This document shows positions 1 through 6,765 of a stretch of DNA of 9,473 nucleotides, piece by piece. The stretch comes from Nitrospirota bacterium (GTDB taxonomy: Bacteria > Nitrospirota > Nitrospiria > Nitrospirales > Nitrospiraceae). Position 1 is the first letter of the stretch, and every line of letters starts with the position of its first letter. The notes below the pieces were generated by a model that worked only from the letters and a program-made list of their open reading frames with translations, had not been told where the DNA came from and made no database searches. Position numbers and translations under genes: made by a program. Where the stretch lies: the NCBI GenBank assembly GCA_016222925.1, contig JACRQB010000021.1, forward strand, positions 1-9,473, written 5' to 3'.

Positions 1-480
1 CCAGCGGACGGTGAACACTCGAGTCTGGACCTCGCCGGGAGACATATACGTTGCAACCTGGAGTATGACTTCTGTCCAACCGTCAATGAGCGCCGGGGAG
101 GAGAGCAGCTTGATCACTGGGCCGAGTTCACGAAGCGTAATGGCGATTACCTTGTCGAACTGTCCATTCGCCGGAGCAACCTCCGCAGCTACCGCGGCTG
201 TAGTCATGCTTGGCAAACGGCGAAGCTCAAACCGTGCGAAGCATCCGGAGCTCTGTAGGAACTCCTTCAGCCCGGTCTCGGCGGCCGCCTCACGCTCCGG
301 GACGTCCTTTTGATCTGGGCGCCACTGGGGTGCCCAAAGAACGAGCGCGGATGCTCCGCTATCGCAGACTGGAGTTTGGGGCGATGGTGCGACACCAACC
401 GTCGTCGTAGCACAACCGATGAGGGTGGCACATGCTGCCGCCATCGTTGCGTGATGGAGCAAAATGAACGGACGATGCAT
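1..480 (-). CDS. Putative lipoprotein, partial (C-terminus beyond left edge)
   Basis: An open frame of 160 codons runs from an ATG at 480 to the window edge without a stop, so the C-terminus is missing. The N-terminus is a lipoprotein signal: MHRPF, a short hydrophobic stretch, then the lipobox L20-I21-G22-C23. This predicts lipid attachment at Cys23 and a membrane-anchored periplasmic protein. After the anchor comes a low-complexity Thr/Ala/Pro linker, then a more conserved-looking part (ALVLWAPQWRP at about 45-55, with Cys39 and Cys80 available). I do not recognise the family. A TTG at 540 is an alternative in-frame start just after a stop, but ATG 480 places the signal peptide correctly. 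No strong ribosome binding site lies directly before it; a GAGAGGAG sits about 46 bases upstream. That this is a coding, exported protein is fairly safe; its role is unknown. Confidence 0.7.
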   Translation of the reverse strand, partial: MHRPFILLHHATMAAACATLIGCATTTVGVAPSPQTPVCDSGASALVLWAPQWRPDQKDVPEREAAAETGLKEFLQSSGCFARFELRRLPSMTTAAVAAEVAPANGQFDKVIAITLRELGPVIKLLSSPALIDGWTEVILQVATYMSPGEVQTRVFTVRW

Positions 481-620
481 CTGCGATTTCAGACGCTCAC
501 CATCGAATTTGTGCGTTGAGATAGGCTCCTCTCGGATCAATTAAGAACGATACCGCTCGTGGTTCGCCATGTGCAGGTTCTGCGTAACTATATGGGAAAA
601 GGATGAAGTTGCGGTTGAAG

Positions 621-851
621 CTAATCGAGATCTGCAGGAGCACTTTTTCGAAACTTCCTACTTAGGCCGGCGAACGATTTTGTTAGGGAACCTTGAGAGG
701 TCCTGGGGTCCACAGCGACCGCTGGCAGCAACTTTTCTCCACTAGAAAACCGACCCACGTCGATCCAGGCTTCGCAACCGATCGAGTTCAGTTCCGACGC
801 GATCGAAGTGGTGAGTCCAGGCTGTGCAGGGTTCTGTGAGATGAAATTCAT
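621..851 (-). pseudogene. Possible relic of a TIR-like domain
   Basis: The minus-strand frame starting at the ATG at 851 reads MNFISQNPAQPG, then IASELNSIGCEAWID and a nearby SSGEKLLPAV. This loosely matches the first half of TIR domains: an F-I-S strand, an amphipathic helix ending in A-x-x-L, then a G-x-x-V/A-W-x-D strand followed by a Gly loop. After residue 40 or so the resemblance stops and the frame ends at 621, so at most a fragment is present. No downstream frame restores the catalytic Glu region. The match is by eye only and could be chance. Confidence 0.18.
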
Positions 852-1099
852 CTTGTGGACCAATAGGAGCAGTCCCCACATTACAACGCCGTTTCACTGA
901 CAGCCTATTCCTCTCTAGTAGGTCTGCAGCTTTCTCAGCATCTCTTGGGCTTACCCGAATCGATCTGGTTCTGTGAATAACGATCCGATTCGTTCCCATT
1001 CTTAGGTACAGCAAGGAGAGTGCCACATGAACAACTGGACAGGGGAGGTAGAGTTTTTCATTCATCGCGTTGATTTTGTAGGGTAACAGTTCCTCAGAC

Positions 1100-1122
1100 G
1101 GACCTTATGAGGATCAAGGTCC
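1100..1122. repeat. Perfect short inverted repeat
   Basis: GGACCTT at 1100-1106 is the exact reverse complement of AAGGTCC at 1116-1122, with a 9-base loop. Neither side is followed by a T-run, so it is not an intrinsic terminator as written. It could be a protein binding site, an RNA hairpin or chance. It lies in sequence without a gene, upstream (plus sense) of the dispersed repeat. Confidence 0.35.
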
Positions 1123-1218
1123 TGTATCCAGAAGGATTCAGAGATGTATCCCAACGTGAATGCTGAGGGACAGAGAGAAGGATCGGCTAAGGTGAACAGG
1201 GGGGGCGTGCAGCCCTAG

Positions 1219-1396
1219 CAGGTTGCGGAAAAACTCATGTTGGCCTCTGAGTCATCGCAGAAATCGAGGTTTGAAACGATGCTGAACAGCCACGCAGGAT
1301 GCGCAAAAAGGCCGTCCAGCAAGGCCGCAGCGAGCGAAGAGGCGACGCGTACTCTGGGCCGTACGTTGAGCCTCTGAGTGAGGCGAGAACGCCGCC
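1219..1396 (-). repeat. Dispersed structured repeat, copy 1 (MITE-like)
   Basis: Read on the minus strand, this element shares an ordered set of blocks with the copy at 3617-3740. The blocks are a CGTT(C/T)TCG segment, the core CTCAACGTAC with a 6-8 base loop closed by GTACGC, a G(C/G)CTTGC block, a CCTTTT(T/G) block and a final CATCCTGC/AGG-type segment. The plus-strand edge at 1219 reads CAGGTTGCGGAAAAACTC, resembling the CAGGCTGTTGAAAAAG terminus of copy 2. The CGTAC/GTACG pairs can form a small hairpin in both copies. No transposase is encoded, so it would be a non-autonomous or palindromic intergenic repeat. It interrupts the globin gene, whose frame it extends by about 53 meaningless residues. 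The outer limit at 1396 is where recognisable globin sequence ends and is approximate. Confidence 0.65.
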
Positions 1397-1645
1397 AGGA
1401 ATGCTGATCGGCCCATAATGCTGCTGAAACAGCCTCGGACCGCCAAGCCAACCACTGAGGAAGTAGGTGAGCTTTTTTCGTGATTCGGTTAGATCTTCTG
1501 GGTGCATGTTTCTGATGGTTTTGGCTTCCGGCAAGGTATCCATGTTGACGTAAAATTCGTCCACCAAACGAGTGATTCCCGCAAGTTCCCCCGCTGCCTG
1601 ATACGGGGTGGTTTGTGTGCTGTCTGCCTGTTCATCAACGGACAT
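1235..1645 (-). pseudogene. Group II truncated haemoglobin, 3' part replaced by repeat
   Basis: The 136-residue frame starts as a typical group II (trHbO-like) globin: PYQAAGELAGITRLVDEFYVNMD (about 14-36), then HPEDLTESRKKL (48-59), FLSGWLGGPRLF (62-73) and HYGPISIP (76-83). From residue 84 onward it reads sequence of the dispersed repeat and no longer resembles a globin. The family normally continues through the proximal haem histidine (helix F8) and a conserved W in the A-W-L-x-C-M helix. Both are absent, and the missing part is not found further downstream to 1081. The product should therefore not bind haem normally. Intact relatives bind oxygen or NO and are linked to NO or oxygen handling. 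The ATG lies 20 bases after the original stop of the ygfZ-like gene, consistent with one operon. Residues 1-83 are clearly globin; the function is almost certainly lost. Confidence 0.8.
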
Positions 1646-1665
1646 GGTCTTCGCGAGGTATGCGG

Positions 1666-2633
1666 TTAGTGCTTGGTGTAGAAGGGCAGGGTGTGAACGG
1701 TAGCCGGATGTCGGTCGCCATCGAATTCCACGGCCAGTTCTGTCTCCGGCTTACTGAAGTCGCGCAGAGGAAATCCGAACGCAATGGCCTTGTTGAGCTG
1801 GGGGGAACGGACAGCACTGCTGATCCAGCCCACTTCACGGTCGCCGCTATACAGTTGAACGCTTTACCCTCAAGATTGGCTTCGGGTGGGACGATCTCTT
1901 CGTTCAAATCCGGCCCGGCCTTCGGGAGGCCGGCTTCGATGCGCAAGGCCTCACGCGCGTGGTTGCCGATCGCCCTGATGCCGAACTTCTCTCCGGCTTG
2001 CATGACACTGGTCCATGCGGTCAGGAGACTATCTGCGGGAAGCAGCACCTCGATATCCACTTCTCCCGTTTCTTCGGTGCATAACACCAGCGCATGATGT
2101 CCACCGATCTGGGCCGTGACAAACTCGACCGGCTTCAAGTCCGTGACATCCACGCCGAACGCGGATTGCACTACATGCGCGGCCTTCGGTCCGCTGATCA
2201 ACAGCAGCCCCCAACTCTCGGCACAGTTTTCCATCTTGGCTTTGACCCCGTAGAGCAGGAATTTACGTAGGGCCTGGAACGTGGCGTCCCCGATCTCGCC
2301 CACGTCTTCCAACATAACGGCTTCCGTCTGCATATACAGGCGGAAGTACGTGAGCATCTTGCCTTTGTGGGTCAACAAGCTGGAATAGCGGCCTTGCCCT
2401 GGTTGGAGGGAAAGGATATCGTTACTGATGACGCTTTGCAGCCACTTCACGCGATCCTCGCCCGTAACTCTGAGCTTGCCACGATGTGAGAGATCGGCGA
2501 TCCCCACTGCCTGGCGGACGGCGCGATATTCGGCTGCGACATCGCCATAGTGGGTCGGTATTTCCCAACCGGTGACTTCCTCAAACGTGGCTCCAAGTTG
2601 GGCATGGTGCGTGTAAAGACGAGATTGTTTCAT
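1666..2633 (-). pseudogene. ygfZ: YgfZ/GcvT-like folate-binding protein, internal deletion and frameshift
   Basis: The frame from the ATG at 2633 gives a GcvT-type folate-binding domain: THYGDVAAEYRAVRQAVGIADLSHRG near the N-terminus, then GEDRVKWLQSVISNDI, and PPEANLEGKAF at about 247-257. Family members continue here with the signature K-G-C-Y-x-G-Q-E. Instead the frame breaks at about 1855-1865. A second minus-strand frame then resumes with YSGDREVGWISSAVRSP, FGFPLRDFSKP and HTLPFYTKH, a clear GcvT C-terminal barrel, ending at TAA 1666-1668. Restoring the frame needs a missing segment of length 1 modulo 3, and by family comparison roughly 30-45 residues are gone, including the signature. 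Read straight through, the original frame runs on to 1635 with a nonsense tail overlapping the globin start. YgfZ proteins use folate and support Fe-S enzyme maintenance. The start follows the receiver-like gene by 68 bases. A sequencing or assembly error is possible but would have to remove about 100 bases. Confidence 0.8.
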
Positions 2634-2670
2634 ATTCAGTTCAGCAAAATAGTCTACAAGTCTTCAAATC

Positions 2671-2696
2671 GAAAGTCATAGGAGATGACGACTTTC
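2671..2696. repeat. Short inverted repeat before the ygfZ-like gene
   Basis: GAAAGTC at 2671-2677 pairs exactly with GACTTTC at 2690-2696, with a 12-base loop. It lies in the 68-base gap between the receiver-like gene and the ygfZ-like gene, the only sizeable gap in this part of the train apart from the repeat. No T-run follows on the minus strand, so termination is not supported. It could tune expression or mRNA stability between the two genes. Confidence 0.3.
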
Positions 2697-2701
2697 CGGC
2701 G

Positions 2702-3091
2702 TTACGACTTGACGACATGACCAGCCATCAACTCTTCGACCAACGCTCTCGCTCGGGCTGAAAACTCATTGCGGGAGACAATCTTCGTCACGCCGAGCGC
2801 TTTCGCACGGTTCCACGTATCCACTTCTTCATGATTGGCAAAGGCCAGCGTCGGAATGCCCTTCAACTGTGGATCGGCTTTCAGCTTTTCCAATGCCTGA
2901 AAGGCGTTCAGGGTCAGGTCGTTCATGTCGAAGATAATCACGCCTGGGTTCGCCGACAGGGCTTTGTCGGCGATGTCCTGTTGTGTCCGTGCTTTTTTAA
3001 GCTGGTAGTCCGGTTGGCGGAATGCGTCACGGACTTTGGTGTAGAAGAACAGATCAGTGATGGCGACAAGAATAGTTTTCTGCATGGACAT
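2702..3091 (-). CDS. Degenerate receiver-domain (CheY-like) protein
   Basis: This 129-residue protein is a single receiver-type alpha/beta domain with no output domain. The N-terminal strand is TILVAITDLFFYTKV (Asp13). The second conserved strand, GVIIFDMND, places Asp55 at the phosphoacceptor position. The other switch residues are missing: Ala85 stands where Thr/Ser is expected (TLAFANH), and KIVSRNEF at 103-110 has Arg107 instead of the Lys of the usual K-P pair. The acidic pocket at the N-terminus also has only one Asp. This fits an atypical or pseudo-receiver that binds partners rather than a normal phospho-relay protein. The ATG at 3091 begins six bases after the stop of the TPR gene, so the two are probably cotranscribed. 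An ATG two codons in (MQKT) is equally possible. No strong ribosome binding site is visible. The fold is likely; the role is unknown. Confidence 0.75.
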   Translation of the reverse strand: MSMQKTILVAITDLFFYTKVRDAFRQPDYQLKKARTQQDIADKALSANPGVIIFDMNDLTLNAFQALEKLKADPQLKGIPTLAFANHEEVDTWNRAKALGVTKIVSRNEFSARARALVEELMAGHVVKS

Positions 3092-3097
3092 ATGATT

Positions 3098-3613
3098 TCA
3101 GTTCAATGAGCTGACCAACCGTCCCAGCGCTTTTCGGGCCAGCGCGTAGTTTGGATCCAGGGCGAGCGCTTTCTTATACGACTCGATGGCCTCCGTCCAG
3201 TTCCCTTTTCGCTCATACACGCGGCCCAGATTAAGGTGCGGATAGGCCGGATTCTCGTAACGCCTGGCCTGTATCGCCTTCTGAAACCAGGGAATGGCCT
3301 CGTCGAATTCACCCTTCTCGATCAGGTAGGCGCCAATATCATTGTAGGGGTTGCCGAAGTCCGGGTCCTGCGCGATGGCCTTGTGACATTCCTCAATTGC
3401 CTCGTCAATCTGCCCCATCCAGCTGTAGGTCCATCCCAGAAACGTATGGGCCTCGGCCGTGGGATGGGTGGCCAGTGACTTTTTGTACAGGTTGATGGCC
3501 TCTTCCAGTTCACGCTTCATCTGCTGCTCATAGGCCTGCTGAAAGAGATCCCACGCCTGGCGCTTGTCTTCCTCGCGCCCTTCGCCTTGGATCAAAAAAT
3601 CTTGAATATCCAT
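3098..3613 (-). CDS. TPR-repeat protein
   Basis: This 171-residue soluble protein has no signal peptide or membrane segment. After a charged N-terminus (to about residue 20) it is built of about four tetratricopeptide repeats: roughly 20-52, 53-86, 87-120 and 123-156. They show the usual pattern of A/G at positions 8 and 20 and P near position 32, for example AEAHTFLGWTYSWMGQIDEA and LNLGRVYERKGNWTEAIES, with DPDF and DPNY at repeat ends. TPR arrays bind peptides or proteins, so this is probably an adaptor; the partner may be the receiver-like protein six bases downstream. The ATG at 3613 sits only three bases from the end of a dispersed repeat, and no ribosome binding site is visible before it. 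The element may have displaced the native leader. Fold is confident, function unassigned. Confidence 0.85.
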   Translation of the reverse strand: MDIQDFLIQGEGREEDKRQAWDLFQQAYEQQMKRELEEAINLYKKSLATHPTAEAHTFLGWTYSWMGQIDEAIEECHKAIAQDPDFGNPYNDIGAYLIEKGEFDEAIPWFQKAIQARRYENPAYPHLNLGRVYERKGNWTEAIESYKKALALDPNYALARKALGRLVSSLN

Positions 3614-3616
3614 AGT

Positions 3617-3740
3617 CAGGCTGTTGAAAAAGTTTCCCCGCGTCGTTTTCGTTCGTACGAACTCCTCAACGTACTATGAAGTACGCCTCCGGATTTACAC
3701 TCCCTGTGGGCTTGCAGGATGACCCTTTTGATCAGCCTAC
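3617..3740 (+). repeat. Dispersed structured repeat, copy 2, with terminal inverted repeats (MITE-like)
   Basis: The left end CAGGCTGTTGAAAAAG (3617-3632) is matched in inverted orientation by the right end, whose minus strand reads TAGGCTGATCAAAAGG (about 3724-3739). These are imperfect terminal inverted repeats sharing AGGCTG and a following CAAAA/GAAAA. Inside are the perfect 12-base palindrome GTTCGTACGAAC (3651-3662) and CGTAC-tatgaa-GTACG (3670-3685), so the transcript can fold strongly. The core CTCAACGTAC...GTACGC is shared with the copy at 1219-1396. No open reading frame of its own and no obvious target duplication are visible. It separates the thiazole synthase gene from the TPR gene and ends three bases before the TPR start. 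It may act as a processing or attenuation point within the operon. Confidence 0.65.
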
Positions 3741-3764
3741 AGGCTGCCAACATACCGCTCCGTC

Positions 3765-4568
3765 TCATGACTCCTGTTTCAATTTCTTCGTAATCAATTC
3801 CGCGCCATATCGTCCGGACAACAGCATCGAGCCGAAGGCGGGGCCCATTCTTGGGGTGCCATACACGGCGGCGACAGCCAGTCCGATAACAAAGCAATTT
3901 GGATAGACCTCTCCCGTACGATCCATCACCTCTTCTTCAGATCGGGCGACCCACATGGCACCGTTTCCGGGCACCTTCTTATACAGATTTCGCTTGTGAA
4001 GGAGTTCGATCAGCACGGCATCATGGCCGGTGGCGTCCACCACGATCTTGCTCTCGAGGGCAATGGGATCGACGTGGATCATATCATGCCCCGCCATCTC
4101 GACGGTGGTGCTGTTGACGACGACGCCTTCCAGTGAGCTATCGTTGCGTAGGATCAAGTCCACCACACGTGTCAGGTTCATGATCTTAGCGCCGGCTTTG
4201 TACGCGGCCGCGATCAGGGCACCGGTGGCATGTGGGGGGTCGACCATGTACATGCCTTCGCATTCTTTGATCTTCTTGCACGGGACACCAACTTCTTCGA
4301 GGATCTCATTCGCAGGCTCGCAGATCGTCGCCTTGTTCATGAGATATCCGCCGGACCAGAATCCACCCCCGAGAGCCAGGCTTTGCTCGATGAGGAGCGT
4401 GCGAAATCCCATCGCGGCCAAATCGTGTGCGCAAATAAGTCCTGATGGTCCCGCGCCAACGATGATGACGTCGCTTTCGATCAATTGATCGAACTCTTTA
4501 TAGTATTCCCGGGCAATCTGCCGGGTGATGTCTCGTTCACGTAACGGTGCTGGTCTCGGTTTGGCCAT
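3765..4568 (-). CDS. thi4: Thi4-type thiazole synthase (His at the sulfur-donor position)
   Basis: This 267-residue protein forms the ADP-thiazole precursor of thiamin from NAD, glycine and a sulfur source. A Rossmann nucleotide-binding motif, DVIIVGAGPSGL (33-44), is followed by an acidic residue at the end of strand 2 (LLIEQS, Glu61) and the Thi4-typical GGGFWSGGYLMNK (67-79). DATGHDA (178-184) and GTPRMGPAFGSMLLSG (237-252) are family signatures. In yeast Thi4 a Cys just before M-D-P gives up its own sulfur. Here the same place reads GHDMIHVDP with His165, as in archaeal enzymes that use free sulfide with iron and turn over many times. The enzyme is therefore probably catalytic and sulfide-dependent. 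The ATG lies nine bases after the thiC stop, and its ribosome binding site TAGGAG overlaps that stop codon, so the two genes are translated from one mRNA under the TPP riboswitch. The length is normal for prokaryotic Thi4. Confidence 0.93.
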   Translation of the reverse strand: MAKPRPAPLRERDITRQIAREYYKEFDQLIESDVIIVGAGPSGLICAHDLAAMGFRTLLIEQSLALGGGFWSGGYLMNKATICEPANEILEEVGVPCKKIKECEGMYMVDPPHATGALIAAAYKAGAKIMNLTRVVDLILRNDSSLEGVVVNSTTVEMAGHDMIHVDPIALESKIVVDATGHDAVLIELLHKRNLYKKVPGNGAMWVARSEEEVMDRTGEVYPNCFVIGLAVAAVYGTPRMGPAFGSMLLSGRYGAELITKKLKQES

Positions 4569-4577
4569 AGGGCACTC

Positions 4578-6488
<1,911 letters not shown>

Positions 6489-6495
6489 AAGGAGA

Positions 6496-6502
6496 TCCTT
6501 TC
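6496..6502 (-). promoter_or_regulatory. Ribosome binding site of thiC, in a small palindrome
   Basis: On the minus strand GAAAGGA lies seven bases before the thiC ATG. AAGGA is followed by TC and then TCCTT, so the site can pair with the bases just before the start codon. The palindrome is short and its two-base loop unfavourable, so a regulatory effect is only a possibility. The site supports the ATG at 6488. Confidence 0.6.
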
Positions 6503-6552
6503 GTAATTGGCCGCATCATGGAGCGAGAAGCAGCCTGAGGTCTGATTACAAC

Positions 6553-6588
6553 AAAAAAGCCGCTTCCCTTCTAGACGGGAATGCGGCT
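6553..6588 (-). terminator. Intrinsic terminator of the thiC riboswitch leader
   Basis: On the minus strand AGCCGC-A-TTCCC, a seven-base loop and GGGAA-GCGGCT form a long GC-rich hairpin with one bulged A. It is followed directly by TTTTTT. It lies between the TPP aptamer and the thiC ribosome binding site, so TPP binding most likely stops transcription here instead of only blocking translation. I could not identify the competing antiterminator stem with confidence. Confidence 0.9.
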
Positions 6589-6615
6589 GATTCCTCACGC
6601 GATCCGTTGATGTCC

Positions 6616-6706
6616 GGCTTCCCTACGCTGGTATTACCCAGGTCAGGTTGTGAGGGTCGTCCGACTGCTCGGACTCTCAGCCTCAAGGCTCCCCTAGCTA
6701 AGGATT
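6616..6706 (-). ncRNA. TPP riboswitch (THI element) of the thiC operon
   Basis: The minus strand shows the conserved THI-box order: TAGGGGAGCC, then GGCTGAGAGT, a variable hairpin (CCGAGCAGTCGG), GACCCTCACAACCTGACC, TGGGTAATACCAGCGTAGGGAAG. GGCTGAGA is the pyrimidine-sensing part, and the ACCTGA/GGGTAATACCAGCGTAGGGAA part holds the diphosphate-binding helices. An intrinsic terminator lies about 28 bases downstream, so high TPP should end the transcript before thiC. The whole minus-strand train, beginning with thiC and Thi4, would be controlled from here. The outer P1 limits are approximate. Confidence 0.96.
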
Positions 6707-6708
6707 CG

Positions 6709-6737
6709 TTGATTGTGGAAGGAGCCTATCGTAGAAT
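6709..6737 (+). promoter_or_regulatory. Predicted sigma70-type promoter of nadA
   Basis: TTGATT (6709-6714) and TAGAAT (6732-6737) are separated by 17 bases and match the consensus at 4 of 6 and 5 of 6 positions. Transcription would start near 6744, giving a leader of about 22 bases that contains the GGAGG of nadA. This also argues against an ATG at 6736 as the nadA start, because that ATG lies within the -10 box. The -10 box overlaps that of the divergent thiC promoter. Confidence 0.6.
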
Positions 6738-6756
6738 GAATTTCCTTACGTGTGGA
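6728..6756 (-). promoter_or_regulatory. Predicted promoter of the thiC operon
   Basis: On the minus strand TCCACA (6756-6751) and TACGAT (6733-6728) are spaced by 17 bases, each matching the consensus at 4 of 6 positions. Transcription would start near 6721, about 15 bases before the TPP aptamer, which is the right place for a riboswitch leader. The match is modest, but no better pair is visible between the aptamer and nadA. It overlaps the nadA promoter and covers the nadA ribosome binding site. Confidence 0.45.
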
Positions 6757-6758
6757 GG
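6754..6758 (+). promoter_or_regulatory. Ribosome binding site that fixes the nadA start
   Basis: GGAGG lies seven bases before the GTG at 6766. This spacing, and the start of recognisable protein right after it, selects GTG 6766 over the upstream in-frame ATGs at 6736 and further left, which lie in promoter and riboswitch DNA. Confidence 0.85.
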
Positions 6759-6765
6759 AATAATT

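Larger units (their letters stand above)
481..1218. other. Gene-poor region with no convincing gene
   Basis: This 738-base stretch lies between the start of the lipoprotein gene and a dispersed repeat. The open frames on both strands are short, lack clear ribosome binding sites and show no recognisable complete domain. The minus strand has two overlapping frames of 107 and 86 codons (742-1065 and 621-881). Only the second has any family resemblance, described separately. The region must hold the promoter of the lipoprotein gene, but I cannot point to convincing -35 and -10 boxes. It may be decayed accessory sequence. Confidence 0.5.

Noticed and set aside
742..1065. 107-codon minus-strand open frame with an ATG start
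   Set aside because: There is no recognisable domain or ribosome binding site, it overlaps another frame, and it lies in a region that looks decayed.
1421..1436. Repeat terminus resembling CAGGCTGTTGAAAAAG as the outer end of repeat copy 1
   Set aside because: These bases encode PRLFQQ of the globin, and recognisable globin sequence continues to residue 83, so the repeat boundary was set near 1396. The likeness is kept only as a possible recombination point.
1615..2097. 160-codon plus-strand open frame
   Set aside because: It is antisense to the ygfZ-like gene, whose protein is recognisable in both frames on the other strand.
2671..2696. Hairpin before the ygfZ-like gene as an intrinsic terminator
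   Set aside because: The stem is only seven pairs and no T-run follows on the minus strand.
2640..3105. TGAACTGAA shortly before the starts of both the receiver-like and ygfZ-like genes
   Set aside because: The nine-base match is short, includes the TPR stop codon in one case, and fits no known signal; probably chance.
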